Below are positions 10,226-23,318 of a stretch of DNA of 64,000 bases, piece by piece (position 1 is the first letter of the stretch; each line of letters starts with the position of its first letter). Source of the stretch: Taudactylus pleione. Lineage: Eukaryota; Chordata; Amphibia; Anura; Myobatrachidae. The position numbers were made by a program, and so were the translations under genes. Under the pieces are notes generated by a model. That model was not told where the DNA came from. It saw only the letters and a list, made by a program, of their open reading frames with translations, and made no database searches. Location of the stretch: the NCBI GenBank assembly GCA_031769625.1, contig JAUIMM010000213.1:1-64000 (forward strand). The letters run 5' to 3'.

Positions 10226-11189
10226 TATGTAAATAATTAATAGATTGTATCTTCAGTATTCTCTGAAACTAGAATAATAGAGGATAAATATTCCAGTTGG
10301 AGAAAATGCATTATTTTAATGTTAGATATATAAGTTAATTCACTAAATACTTAGTCCGGGTATATCATTCTCTCTGAACATATATATGTTAGAATGGCAA
10401 ATATATAGTGAAAATGTGGTATTTATTAGAATGATCCATATATTGTAAAATCATCTTCTTTTTAATACACGTTGCATGCACCATATATCATCTTTCATTT
10501 CACCATGATAATTAATTTTTTTCATATTTTTAATTTTTTTCTTTTTTTTCCTTTTTTGTTCCTTCATTTTTATATATTGATGGACAATTGAGCCATAATT
10601 TAATACACTCATTTATTCATATGTATATTTATACATACATATGAAGATACACTTCTATTTGGATACACCATTCCTTCTTTCTCTTTTTATATCTATATTA
10701 ACAGATTTTACTTTTATTCTTATTTCCATTTTTATTTCCACATAATCACCTTCTTTATAATTATTTTTTCTTATGCATGACACCTACTTATTGCTAACAC
10801 TCAATATATTTCAAACTCACTTACACATCATAGATGCATTTTTTCACATCACATTTACCCTACACGGCTTTTACTTCTATTGTAATATTCTATTGTTTTA
10901 TTTTACATTTTAATACATTATATGCTGATAATTTATTAGTACACTAAATCCATTTTCCTCTTTCATTATTTAATTCTCCCATTCCCTCCCAATGTTCCAT
11001 TCCGTGACTAGCTTTATTCAACTACCTCCTCCCTATGAGTCGTTCTCCCTCTTCTCTATAATCCGGCCAATAAGGAGAGACATTATTAGGACCAACCAGG
11101 TAACATGTTACACTCAAATACAGGGCATGTGCCCTCTGATTGGCCGGCACACAGATTAAAGGTCATCTGTGTATATCATTTCACTGGCA

Positions 11190-11227
11190 TCTGACTGAGG
11201 AAGCAACAGTGAAATGCGTGTCTTAGA
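11190..11227 (+). ncRNA. Hammerhead-type ribozyme-like motif (U1)
   Basis: This is identical in layout to 1645-1682: CTGAGGA, GAAA and GTC, with TCTGA/TTAGA stem I. The unit ends 125 bp downstream, so the rest of the pLTR is missing here. Confidence 0.6.
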
Positions 11228-13375
11228 CCCATGAATCCCACTGTGTACAGGCGGGATCCTTATCAGCAGCATGCTGTCAGGCTCTTTCTATGGCAGATTA
11301 TATCCATTGGATGCCGGCTCCACATGAGAACACCCTGGTACCTCTTATTCTCACCCAGGCCAGGGCATGCATATGGGAAGATTGAGCAAGGACCCTCAAT
11401 GTAAACCCACTGCTTAGCAGAGGGTGTGGTTGATGAGAATACTATTTGACCTAGATGAGCTACATAATTATAATGAAAAAAATCACACCACTGATGGCCA
11501 CCGCAAGATTTTCATCTAGAAAATACATTCACTCTTATTCTTGGACAGCCCCCCAGACAAACGTCCTAATGATCCCTCCAAGTTACTTAAAGTAGCCAGA
11601 TAGGATATGAATTGGGTGAGTTTGGAGCAGAGTGTTCATATTGATAATGTTGTTTTGACCCAACCAAAATACTCATAAAGCCCTACACTCACGGAGATTG
11701 CACCTAAACAACTGAGGCATTGGCAGAAATAATTAACTTGAGATGGTCAACAAAGTGACTTGGAATAGTAACCCCCAGGATTTAATATGAAGGTGTGCCA
11801 AGTATAGGAGAAGGATTTGTGGAGAGTATGTGAGGAGTATATATGAGTGGGTCCAGTTTCCTGGAAACCAAACCCACCCAAACTTACCTGTTCCTGAGTA
11901 GATCCAGGTCCTGACTCTGATCTTCTCACCCGCTCTGGATCCAAAAACGGGGCAAAACACCATCTTTGCAGTGTTGAATCCCACATATTTTGGACCCGGA
12001 GTGCAGACTGGCAGATCCAACCAGCAGCCGCTACCATGGAGAGTGCATTCATTGGCTGAGAGAACCAAGCCCCCAGTTCTCTTAGCCAATGAATGCTCTC
12101 CCAATTTTTTAAGATAGAAGATCCTCCCAGGCTCACGGTCATTCAGGTAGTAGTGACCGTAAATCTCACTACTAAGTCTGTGGGCTGTGCAATTTGTGTT
12201 TTTTAAGAAGAACCTAGATGCTTACATGGACCCAACAGGACATGACACAAGGGGTAGGTGAGTTTGGATTTTTTTATTACAGCGATTGTAGATGCTACTG
12301 GACAAGAGGACAGAATGGCTACATGGACTGAAGGTAAGTATTGTTGTGAGTGAGTGTGAATGTGTAATGAAATAATACAATATTCATGTCTGTGTCCTGT
12401 CTTTTTTTGACTATTTCATTTACAGAGGGATTAAAAGCACCAGCAGGCCCTTAATACCCTGCTTGCTGGTACTTGTGGTTCTCCAAGTTCCAGCAAGCAG
12501 GGCAGACTTGCTGGGACCTGTAGTCCACCTGTAAGAGACAATAGTATTTTTGTAACTTTTATACCATGACCTCTGCACAAGGGGTGCTGAGCATAGCCCC
12601 AGGCAATCATTCTGAGCCTGGGGTGTCCCAGGCAAGGAGGTCCCCTTTACTGTGCTTCAGCTGTGGGTACCAATATAAGCATGTCCCCTGGGTGTGGAAT
12701 TACATCCCCGCTAGAAAAAGTCCAGTGTTGGTCTTGTAAAATATGGTGAACCCCTAAGTCATTTTTCCCCATATTTTACACAACCAGGACTGGCTCAGGA
12801 GCCTGGTGCTGGTTATATAAAATATGGTAGACCCTTACGTCATTTTCTCCATATTATACACAACCAGGACTGGCTCAAAAAAGCCTGGTGCTGGTTGAGC
12901 CTTTGCTTTTAGGGGGATCCCCTTGCATTGTATTCCCAGGCTTCTGCAAACATGCTGTGCGCTGGTCAAAATTGACTGTAGATGACTGGAAATGAATGTT
13001 ATTGAGATTAATAATACTTTAGGAAGAACAACAAGCCAAAATGATGTGATTTTAGCAGTTTTTATCATTTTTTAAAAAAAAATACAGATCCAAAATGAAA
13101 ACCAAAACCTGTGAGGGCAGTTTTGGCAAAACCAAAATACAAAGTTAATATAGATCCAAAACCAAAACAATGGGGTTGGCACACATCTCTAGTGAGGTGT
13201 GGAAAGGTTGAGTGCAGTAGAGATTATGCCTCATCCCATTAGAAATTTTGTCCATTAGATATTTTCTGTCTAAAATTGATTGGAAATATCCATTTCTGAT
13301 TCTGCTGTCAATCTGTGGCTGATTCAATGCACTGCAAAAATCACTATGATCTGTGCAGGCTTTGGGCAACATTTT

Positions 13376-13731
13376 CTTAGAGGCGGGTTCTAAACCCCGG
13401 CTGTTTGGTGGTGGTGTGACGGCAGGTTCTATTCTGTTGTAAACCTTGGGGGTTTGCTGGCAGTTTTGCAGTGGTTTCTAAATGATGACCCTGTTCTATT
13501 CTTTTCTAAAATGTGTTTTGACGACAGTTTTGCAGTGGTTTTGGCCTTAGTAAATCTGTAGATAGTCAAACCACCGCCAAACCACCATCACAACACATTA
13601 TAATAGAATAGAACAGAGTTGTCATTTAGAAACTGCTGCAAAACCACCACCAACCCCCCGGGGTTTAGAACAGAATAGAACCTGCCATCAAACTGCCACC
13701 AAACCGCCGGAGTTTAAAACCCACCGCTTAG
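13376..13731. mobile_element. Fold-back MITE-like element (U2)
   Basis: This is the same palindromic element as 3831-4186. Confidence 0.75.
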
Positions 13732-13773
13732 TAAATTTTGCCCTTTGTTAGGATACAAATAGTTTGTTTTAAA

Positions 13774-16694
13774 TTAAATGGTGAGGTCTTGACTTTTCAC
13801 CAGGTAAGCCTCTTCAGTTGTACAGTTTCTTCTTAGTCTAAGAACCTCGCTCTTTGGTAAGTTTTTAATGGTGGGCGGAAAATGGTCACTGATACTATGC
13901 AGGAGGCTGTTTATAGCTGTTTCCTCTCTGAATAATTCTGTGAGGAGGTGTCCCTCATTATCCATGAATAGATGTAAATCTAAAAAGGTGGCTTGATCTT
14001 TGCTGATAGTATAAGTTAGTTTCAAATTAATAGAATTCTCATTCAGTTCATGGATGAAGGTGAGTAAATCATTAAGAGTTTCCATTCCATATCATAAAAA
14101 TATCATCAATATATCTTAGCCACATGGTTATATGGCTAGTAAACTGTTTGTTAATCTCATTGAAACTATCTCTCTCTCCCACCATCCGATGAACAGGTTG
14201 GCATACATGGGCACACAAGTTGTGGCCATCGCTATTCCCTGAATCTGCAAGAAGAATTTGTCATCAAAAGTGAAGAAATTTTTATGTAGGAAGACCTCCA
14301 GTAGGTAGAACAGGAACACCTTAAAGCCATTCATCCCTTCCATTAATAGGAAGTATCTGATCACTGAGATGCCAATGTCATGTTTGATGCTCATATAGAG
14401 GGAATCAACATTCAGTGTGACCAAGAGTTGATCTTCCTAAAGTTGTATGTCATTTATTTTTCAAAGAACATCCCTAGTGTCTTGAACGTAGGATGGTAAA
14501 GTCTTAACATGATGTCATAATTGTTGGTCTAGGAAGATACTGGCCTGTTCTGACAGTCCCCCAATTCCAGAGACAATTGGTCATCCCAGAGTGTTGCTCA
14601 AGTCCTTTTGGACTTTAGGTAACATGTAGAAGGTAGGTGTTTTCGGGTTATCCACAAGTAAGAAGGCATGTTCTTGTTTAATAATGGTACCTTTTTTAAA
14701 GGCTTCTTTAATGAGTTTGTGGTATAATAGATTGAAAAGTTCTGTAGGGTTAAAGATTATTTGTTTATAACAGGTCTTCTCATATAGTTGCCTATAAGCT
14801 TCTCTTAGGTACATATCCTTGGGCCAAAGGACTATGGGCCTCATTCAGAGGCGGTCATTAGATGCAAGCGGTCACTCTGAATCAGGGCGGCCGCTTGCTT
14901 CCTGAACAGCCACCTCCTTGTCGATCATTAAGCTGTGGGTTTTCACCCACAGCTCTAATGACCGACATGGGTCGTTAGACCATCGTGACCATCGGGGCTT
15001 ATGACCAGACCCTAGGGTAGGGTCTGGGCACTCGTAAGCCCCAGGGAGCTTCCTGCTCTAATCGAGCAGGAAGTTCCCCACTGACATCAGCAATGATGTC
15101 AGTGGGGCTGCCCCCAAATGGCAAGCATTCCGACTGGAATGCCTCCGTTTGGCCAGGCACACCCCTTGCCCGCCCAGCAAATGGGGCGAGCTGTCACTCA
15201 ACATTGACAGCTCACCCCATCTGCTACGAGACCCCTAACGACGGAGCGCCCATTGTCAGCCGAGTCTCACGCATGCACACGACGGAGCTGGCTCCGTAGT
15301 GCGCATGCGCTGTGGGGCAACATCGAGTCAGTTGTGAGGGCTCAGCAGTCACGACCAACTCTGAATGAGCTCCTATGTTTCCCCCTTTGTCTGATGGTTT
15401 AATGAGTACATCATCCCACTCTTTTGTTTTGTTAAGTGCTTGTCTCTCATCCTGATTAAGGTTGTCACCTAAATAATGGATAGTACTTTTATCCCTCTGT
15501 ACTTTGTCCATATCACAAGAGATTAGTTCTAAAAAAATATCTTAACCCCTGGACAGCTTGTATCTCGTGGTGTAAAGGTACTCTTCTTTTTACAGATGTT
15601 ACTTCATGTAGCATAGATTTCTATGGGACTATTAGAGGGTTCATTTAATCCCATAAATTCTTCTAAATCAGCTACAGCATGTAGTTCCTCATCTGTATGT
15701 AAGGGTGAAGGAATATCTTCAAAGGATGGTTCAATAGCTTCTGTATTGTATGTAATTGGTTTATATGAGAAAAATTTCTTAAGTAATAGTTTACGTCCAA
15801 ACAGACGTAAGTCTTTTTCCCATGTAACTCTATTGAATGACATATTAGGAGAAAAAGACAGCCCTGTACAAAGAACTTTCATTTCAGTTATGGTGAGACA
15901 CCTTGAGAATAGGTTTGATAACTTTGAAATTGGGTGTTTCCTCTAGTTCTTCTTGCAGGTTCTGGATGACTGTCTTTGGGGTATGGGGGAATCCCATGTC
16001 CTTATGTCTCATCCCCTTCTTATTGCCTCTCCTCGTCCTCCTCCTTTTCCCACTCACACTCCTGCTTTTTTCTAAGAAAGGAAATGTGGTCCTTCGAAGT
16101 GGTGATGTGAGTTCTTCCATACTAGAGGACTTTTTTTCAGAGGAGCTATAGCCTGTGGGATGTTTGTATTCTCTATTGACAGTGTGCGACTTCCACTTAA
16201 AAATGTTACCCTGAGAGAAATCCCTTTTATCTCTAATGAATTTGCTCTGTTTTCTTTCTATAAGGGTTTCCTCATAAGTATGTAGGTCTTCCTTAATTTT
16301 TTCAAATTATCTCTAGAATTTGGTGCCTTTTTCCCACTCTTCAAGTGTTTTGCCCAAGGCATCAACCTCTTTATTCACTTCTTCTAATATAAGAAGGTTA
16401 TGTTTTAGTAAGATATTCATAAGCTCTTAAGAGCATTTTAATAGGGAGGCTTCCCAATCATTTTTGAGAGTACTGGTGGCGAGTTCAAATGTAGGGAAGA
16501 TCTGAGGACTTAATCCGCGGGGCACAATTTTTTGCTTTAAGTAATTCTCTGTCATTGTAAAAGTTAGATTTTTTTATATCTTCATCCCAATTAGATTCAT
16601 GAGATAGTTCTGCTAGTACATTGGGGAAAATACTATTGGGTACTTCAATAGTTTTTCGTTTAGAGCTTAGTTCATTTTTAAGGTTAAATGCCAT
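13774..16694 (-). pseudogene. Penelope-like element ORF, 3'-truncated, minus strand (U2)
   Basis: This is the copy of 4229-7149 with the same breaks, the same truncation before the endonuclease and the same nested MITE. No U2-specific change repairs a frame. Confidence 0.85.
14836..15373 (-). mobile_element. Harbinger-like multi-hairpin MITE (copy A, U2)
   Basis: 538 bp with flanking TAT duplications, as in U1. It keeps the CpG at 15295-15296 that has decayed in U1. Confidence 0.75.
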
Positions 16695-17407
16695 ATTATG
16701 TTGTTACTTCAGTAAAAGTGTAACAATAATGACAGGTATAGATCAAAACAATATTTGTTTGTGTGAGTGATGTGTGCATAGTATATCACATAGAGTCTAG
16801 AGCTATCCATGCATCAAAAGGAAGAAACTGGGATAACCCAGAAAAATATTCACATAAACCTAAGGAAAAGGGAATATGGAAATTCGAGCACAGGATTAAG
16901 AAATGATGTGTGATAATATTATTGAAATGGATCAGTCCACAATTATCATGATTAAACCCTAATACGGGTATCATATGTATCAAACTTGGAGGTGCCCCCC
17001 TTGAGAGTATGGGTATGTAAACGTGGTTTAAGAAGAAAAGAAGAAAACTCTCTTTTTTGGGGGCACACTTTTGAAAAATTGTGTATCAGATAAGTTAATA
17101 AATAACTTTTATTAAATATACATTAAAAACTCCATACCTGCCACAGTGTACCCCTGCAGTGTGCATCACTGTAAGGGAGTGAAATTGTGTATCACATAAA
17201 TTCATAAATAACCTTTATTAAATATGCATTAAAAACTCTGTACCTACCACAGTGTACCCATGCAGTGTGGGTCACAGCAAGGGAGTATCACCAAACAAAA
17301 AGCAAACACATGGAATTACAATTAAAAGTAATATCACAAATTCTGAAGGATGAGTGAAATATTACAGTTTGGTATCAAAAATTCAGTAATGGTGTGATCA
17401 TTTCGAT
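16695..17407 (-). repeat. PLE leader and partial pLTR (U2)
   Basis: The leader is 16695-17025 and the pLTR part with the ~105-bp dimer is 17026-17407. It is the copy of 7150-7862. Confidence 0.7.
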
Positions 17408-18715
17408 GACAAATTCTTCTTGCAGATTCAGGGAATAGCGATGGGCATGACATGTGCGCCCATATATGCCAGCCTGTTCCTCGGATTGTGGGAGAGAGCG
17501 ATAGTCTTCAATGAGATTAATGAACGGTTTACTAGCCATATAACCACGTGGCTAAGATATATTGATGATATTTTTATGATATGGCATGGATACTCTAATG
17601 ATTTTCTCACCTTTATCGATGAACTGAATGAGAATTAAATTAATTTGAAACTAACATATACTATCAGCAAAGATCAAGCCACCTTTTTAGAATTACATCT
17701 ATTCACGGATAATGAGGGACACCTCCTCACAGAATTATTCAGAAAGGAAACAGGTATAAACAGCCTCCTGCATAGTAGCAGTGACCATTTTCCGCCCACC
17801 ATTAAAAAATTACCAAAGGGTGAGTTTCTTAGTCTAAGAAGAAACTGTACAACCGAAGAGGCTTACCTGGTGAAAAGTCAAGACCTCACCACACGCTTGC
17901 TCAATAGAGGCTATAGAAACAAAATGATCAAAACTGCCAAACATCAGGCCCTAAAACCCAATAGACAAACCCTGATTTTCTCCAATAATAAATCTAAGGA
18001 GACTACAATACAAGTACGTAACAAATGGCAAGATCTTCAAAAGATCATTACACATAAGCACATCCTACTTATGGATGATGACCTGAAGAAATCTCTGGAA
18101 AATAAACCCACTTTTAGTTGGCGGAGATTCCAAAATCTCAGGGATAAATTGGTTGAGTCATTATGTAGAAAATCTCAGAAGACAGTCTAAATTAAGAGGG
18201 ACTTTCCCCTGCAGTAAATGTAAAGCTTGTGGATACATCATGAAAAAAGACAGAGTGACCGAGAGATACAGCCAAAATATTGACATTAAACAATTCATCA
18301 ATTGCAACATCATGGGGGTTATATACTGCCTGGAGTGCAGTTGTAATTTCAGTTATATAGGCATGACTACTCGCTTTTTCAAACAAAGAATCCTGGAGCA
18401 TTAAAAATGCCAGAAGTGACCTCACAAAAATGAAGAACTGAACATCTGTCGCCAGACATTTTTTGAAACATCAAAATGGAGCAACCCAGGATTTGAACAC
18501 ATCAGACTAGGCATCATAGGCAGTAATCTGACAAGGGCATTACTTCAACTTAAGAATGAATGGACCTTTAGGCTCAATACTGTGAGCCCCAATGGACTTA
18601 ATGAAATGATAAACTATAGTACATTTTTACCAAGAAATGGATGGGTACAGCACCACTACCTGTATATCTTACTGAGTGGGCCAAGTATAGTGTATATAAA
18701 ATATAGTTTATAGCA
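17408..18715 (+). pseudogene. Penelope-like element ORF, 5'-truncated, plus strand (U2)
   Basis: This is the copy of 7863-9170. YIDD lies at 17558-17569 and the GIY-YIG part at about 18153-18401. The A-to-C change at 18437 removes a potential start in the C-terminal segment. Confidence 0.88.
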
Positions 18716-19190
18716 ACAGGGCCTATTAGTGTTCCGGCGTCAGCTCTGAGTCAATAGTGTAGTACCAGTGTGAGTATTTTAAAGACAGTGAAAAAAGTGA
18801 ATTGACAATCAGGCAACTAGTTTGCTATATGTGTTTAACCATAAATGGTAAATGATACAATATAACCCAAATGAGTTATTCATTTCAAGTGCAGTGTTAA
18901 TCTGATTATAACTTAAAACATATAGGAGAGTGTACTCCAGGCTAAATAATAAATAAAGTATACCAATTTATAGGTAACAAAAGTGCTAGTGCAAAATTAA
19001 ATATGATTAAAATTTTGACAATTTATTAATAAAAAATACATAAAAAATGAATGAATGTGACCATATAAAAATAATGACTGGCAGTAAAAAATAAATAAGT
19101 AAAATCAAAGTAGAGGTAAATTGATGTTTAAGCAGCTTATCTGGTTAGAAGAGAGAGTTAATTCTCCACAGTGCATGAGGCAACCAACAG

Positions 19191-19229
19191 TCCCAACGCA
19201 TTTCGTCTCTATGACTTCATCAAGGGGAT
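19191..19229 (-). ncRNA. Hammerhead-like motif, degenerate (U2)
   Basis: This copy of 101-139 has no change in the core or stem II. Confidence 0.5.
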
Positions 19230-19530
19230 AATGTACCAGTGTGGTGATCCTGTATTTATACCACACTATGAGTTCAATAGGGGTCAGGTGTTCACCTTAC
19301 TTCATGTATCTTAGGGAGATCTCAAAACAAAGTAATTTTGTAATCCAACAATTCATCAGCTAGAATGTTATGTATTGAAATGTTTCCCATAAAAATACTA
19401 TTTTTGTAAGTTGTCAAACGGCGATCTTACAGGGTGCACTTCTCCCCTTTTCAACCTGGTTTCTGCCCTCACTTGTAGCATGTCATATCCATTCCCGGCA
19501 GCTGTATTAGTCCAGGGCGTGCGCTCTCAG

Positions 19531-19770
19531 TCACTTCCGCATTGTCCCTCGTGTTTGGAGCTAACAACGAGACTTCCGCCAACCGCTTGTTGACGTGTTC
19601 GGAGCTTGGTCGCGTCACTTCCGCCAACCCTTCTATCACTCAGCTCCAGAACGCGGCGTGTCACTTCAGCCCTCACTCTATAGACACGTGATGCTCTTCC
19701 GCCCCATTGTCTTCTTAGGACTTAGTATTTCCGCCCTTCTTTTCTGTATAGTGAGGATGACTTCCGCCCA
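19531..19770. promoter_or_regulatory. CpG-rich array of ETS-like motifs (U2)
   Basis: This is the copy of 441-680 with all seven motifs. A C-to-T change near 19610 lies between motifs. Confidence 0.5.
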
Positions 19771-20734
19771 TATGTAAATAATTAATAGATTGTATCTTCA
19801 GTATTCTCTGAAACTAGAATAATAGAGGATAAATATTCCAGTTGGAGAAAATGCATTATTTTAATGTTAGATATATAAGTTAATTCACTAAATACTTAGT
19901 CCGGGTATATCATTCTCTCTGAACATATATATGTTAGAATGGCAAATATATAGTGAAAATGTGGTATTTATTAGAATGATCCATATATTGTAAAATCATT
20001 TTCTTTTTAATACACGTTGCATGCACCATATATCATCTTTCATTTCACCATGATAATTAATTTTTTTCATATTTTTAATTTTTTTCTTTTTTTTCCTTTT
20101 TTGTTCCTTCATTTTTATATATTGATGGACAATTGAGCCATAATTTAATACACTCATTTATTCATATGTATATTTATACATACATATGAAGATACACTTC
20201 TATTTGGATACACCATTCCTTCTTTCTCTTTTTATATCTATATTAACAGATTTTACTTTTATTCTTATTTCCATTTTTATTTCCACATAATCACCTTCTT
20301 TATAATTATTTTTTCTTATGCATGACACCTACTTATTGCTAACACTCAATATATTTCAAACTCACTTACACATCATAGATGCATTTTTTCACATCACATT
20401 TACCCTACATGGCTTTTACTTCTATTGTAATATTCTATTGTTTTATTTTACATTTTAATACATTATATGCTGATAATTTATTAGTACACTAAATCCATTT
20501 TCCTCTTTCATTATTTAATTCTCCCATTCCCTCCCAATGTTCCATTCCGTGACTAGCTTTATTCAACTACCTCCTCCCTATGAGTCGTTCTCCCTCTTCT
20601 CTATAATCCGGCCAATAAGGAGAGACATTATTAGGACCAACCAGGTAACATGTTACACTCAAATACAGGGCATGTGCCCTCTGATTGGCCGGCACACAGA
20701 TTAAAGGTCATCTGTGTATATCATTTCACTGGCA

Positions 20735-20772
20735 TCTGACTGAGGAAGCAACAGTGAAATGCGTGTCTTAGA
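20735..20772 (+). ncRNA. Hammerhead-type ribozyme-like motif (U2)
   Basis: This is an unchanged copy of 1645-1682. Confidence 0.6.
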
Positions 20773-22920
20773 CCCATGAATCCCACTGTGTACAGGCGGG
20801 ATCCTTATCAGCAGCATGCTGTCAGGCTCTTTCTATGGCAGATTATATCCATTGGATGCCGGCTCCACATGAGAACACCCTGGTACCTCTTATTCTCACC
20901 CAGGCCAGGGCATGCATATGGGAAGATTGAGCAAGGACCCTCAATGTAAACCCACTGCTTAGCAGAGGGTGTGGTTGATGAGAATACTATTTGACCTAGA
21001 TGAGCTACATAATTATAATGAAAAAAATCACACCACTGATGGCCACCGCAAGATTTTCATCTAGAAAATACATTCACTCTTATTCTTGGACAGCCCCCCA
21101 GACAAACGTCCTAATGATCCCTCCAAGTTACTTAAAGTAGCCAGATAGGATATGAATTGGGTGAGTTTGGAGCAGAGTGTTCATATTGATAATGTTGTTT
21201 TGACCCAACCAAAATACTCATAAAGCCCTACACTCACGGAGATTGCACCTAAACAACTGAGGCATTGGCAGAAATAATTAACTTGAGATGGTCAACAAAG
21301 TGACTTGGAATAGTAACCCCCAGGATTTAATATGAAGGTGTGCCAAGTATAGGAGAAGGATTTGTGGAGAGTATGTGAGGAGTATATATGAGTGGGTCCA
21401 GTTTCCTGGAAACCAAACCCACCCAAACTTACCTGTTCCTGAGTAGATCCAGGTCCTGACTCTGATCTTCTCACCCGCTCTGGATCCAAAAACGGGGCAA
21501 AACACCATCTTTGCAGTGTTGAATCCCAAATATTTTGGACCCGGAGTGCAGACTGGCAGATCCAACCAGCAGCCGCTACCATGGAGAGTGCATTCATTGG
21601 CTGAGAGAACCAAGCCCCCAGTTCTCTTAGCCAATGAATGCTCTCCCAATTTTTTAAGATAGAAGATCCTCCCAGGCTCACGGTCATTCAGGTAGTAGTG
21701 ACCGTAAATCTCACTACTAAGTCTGTGGGCTGTGCAATTTGTGTTTTTTAAGAAGAACCTAGATGCTTACATGGACCCAACAGGACATGACACAAGGGGT
21801 AGGTGAGTTTGGATTTTTTTATTACAGCGATTGTAGATGCTACTGGACAAGAGGACAGAATGGCTACATGGACTGAAGGTAAGTATTGTTGTGAGTGAGT
21901 GTGAATGTGTAATGAAATAATACAATATTCATGTCTGTGTCCTGTCTTTTTTTGACTATTTCATTTACAGAGGGATTAAAAGCACCAGCAGGCCCTTAAT
22001 ACCCTGCTTGCTGGTACTTGTGGTTCTCCAAGTTCCAGCAAGCAGGGCAGACTTGCTGGGACCTGTAGTCCACCTGTAAGAGACAATAGTATTTTTGTAA
22101 CTTTTATACCATGACCTCTGCACAAGGGGTGCTGAGCATAGCCCCAGGCAATCATTCTGAGCCTGGGGTGTCCCAGGCAAGGAGGTCCCCTTTACTGTGC
22201 TTCAGCTGTGGGTACCAATATAAGCATGTCCCCTGGGTGTGGAATTACATCCCCGCTAGAAAAAGTCCAGTGTTGGTCTTGTAAAATATGGTGAACCCCT
22301 AAGTCATTTTTCCCCATATTTTACACAACCAGGACTGGCTCAGGAGCCTGGTGCTGGTTATATAAAATATGGTAGACCCTTACGTCATTTTCTCCATATT
22401 ATACACAACCAGGACTGGCTCAAAAAAGCCTGGTGCTGGTTGAGCCTTTGCTTTTAGGGGGATCCCCTTGCATTGTATTCCCAGGCTTCTGCAAACATGC
22501 TGTGCGCTGGTCAAAATTGACTGTAAATGACTGGAAATGAATGTTATTGAGATTAATAATACTTTAGGAAGAACAACAAGCCAAAATGATGTGATTTTAG
22601 CAGTTTTTATCATTTTAAAAAAAAAAATACAGATCCAAAATGAAAACCAAAACCTGTGAGGGCAGTTTTGGCAAAACCAAAATACAAAGTTAATATAGAT
22701 CCAAAACCAAAACAATGGGGTTGGCACACATCTCTAGTGAGGTGTGGAAAGGTTGAGTGCAGTAGAGATTATGCCTCATCCCATTAGAAATTTTGTCCAT
22801 TAGATATTTTCTGTCTAAAATTGATTGGAAATATCCATTTCTGATTCTGCTGTCAATCTGTGGCTGATTCAATGCACTGCAAAAATCACTATGATCTGTG
22901 CAGGCTTTGGGCAACATTTT

Positions 22921-23276
22921 CTTAGAGGCGGGTTCTAAACCCCGGCTGTTTGGTGGTGGTGTGACGGCAGGTTCTATTCTGTTGTAAACCTTGGGGGTTT
23001 GCTGGCAGTTTTGCAGTGGTTTCTAAATGATGACCCTGTTCTATTCTTTTCTAAAATGTGTTTTGACGACAGTTTTGCAGTGGTTTTGGCCTTAGTAAAT
23101 CTGTAGATAGTCAAACCACCGCCAAACCACCATCACAACACATTATAATAGAATAGAACAGAGTTGTCATTTAGAAACTGCTGCAAAACCACCACCAACC
23201 CCCCGGGGTTTAGAACAGAATAGAACCTGCCATCAAACTGCCACCAAACCGCCGGAGTTTAAAACCCACCGCTTAG
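22921..23276. mobile_element. Fold-back MITE-like element (U3)
   Basis: This is the same palindromic element as 3831-4186. Confidence 0.75.
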
Positions 23277-23318
23277 TAAATTTTGCCCTTTGTTAGGATA
23301 CAAATAGTTTGTTTTAAA

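Larger units (their letters stand above)
1808..11352. repeat. Tandem array unit U1 (9545 bp)
   Basis: This is the first complete copy of the tandem unit, joined head to tail to U2 with no spacer. In order it holds older repeats (1808-4228), a minus-strand PLE fragment (4229-7149) with a nested MITE, PLE leader and partial pLTR (7150-7862), a plus-strand PLE fragment (7863-9170) and pLTR-type sequence up to 11352. U1 differs from both U2 and U3 at 5750, 6357, 7473 and 9194, and two of those four are CpG transitions in U1. Confidence 0.95.
11353..20897. repeat. Tandem array unit U2 (9545 bp)
   Basis: This is the second complete unit, with the same content and order as U1. It shares the U3 bases at the four sites where U1 is different (15295, 15902, 17018, 18739). 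Private changes include 18437, which removes the ATG at the start of the PLE C-terminal open frame. Confidence 0.95.
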
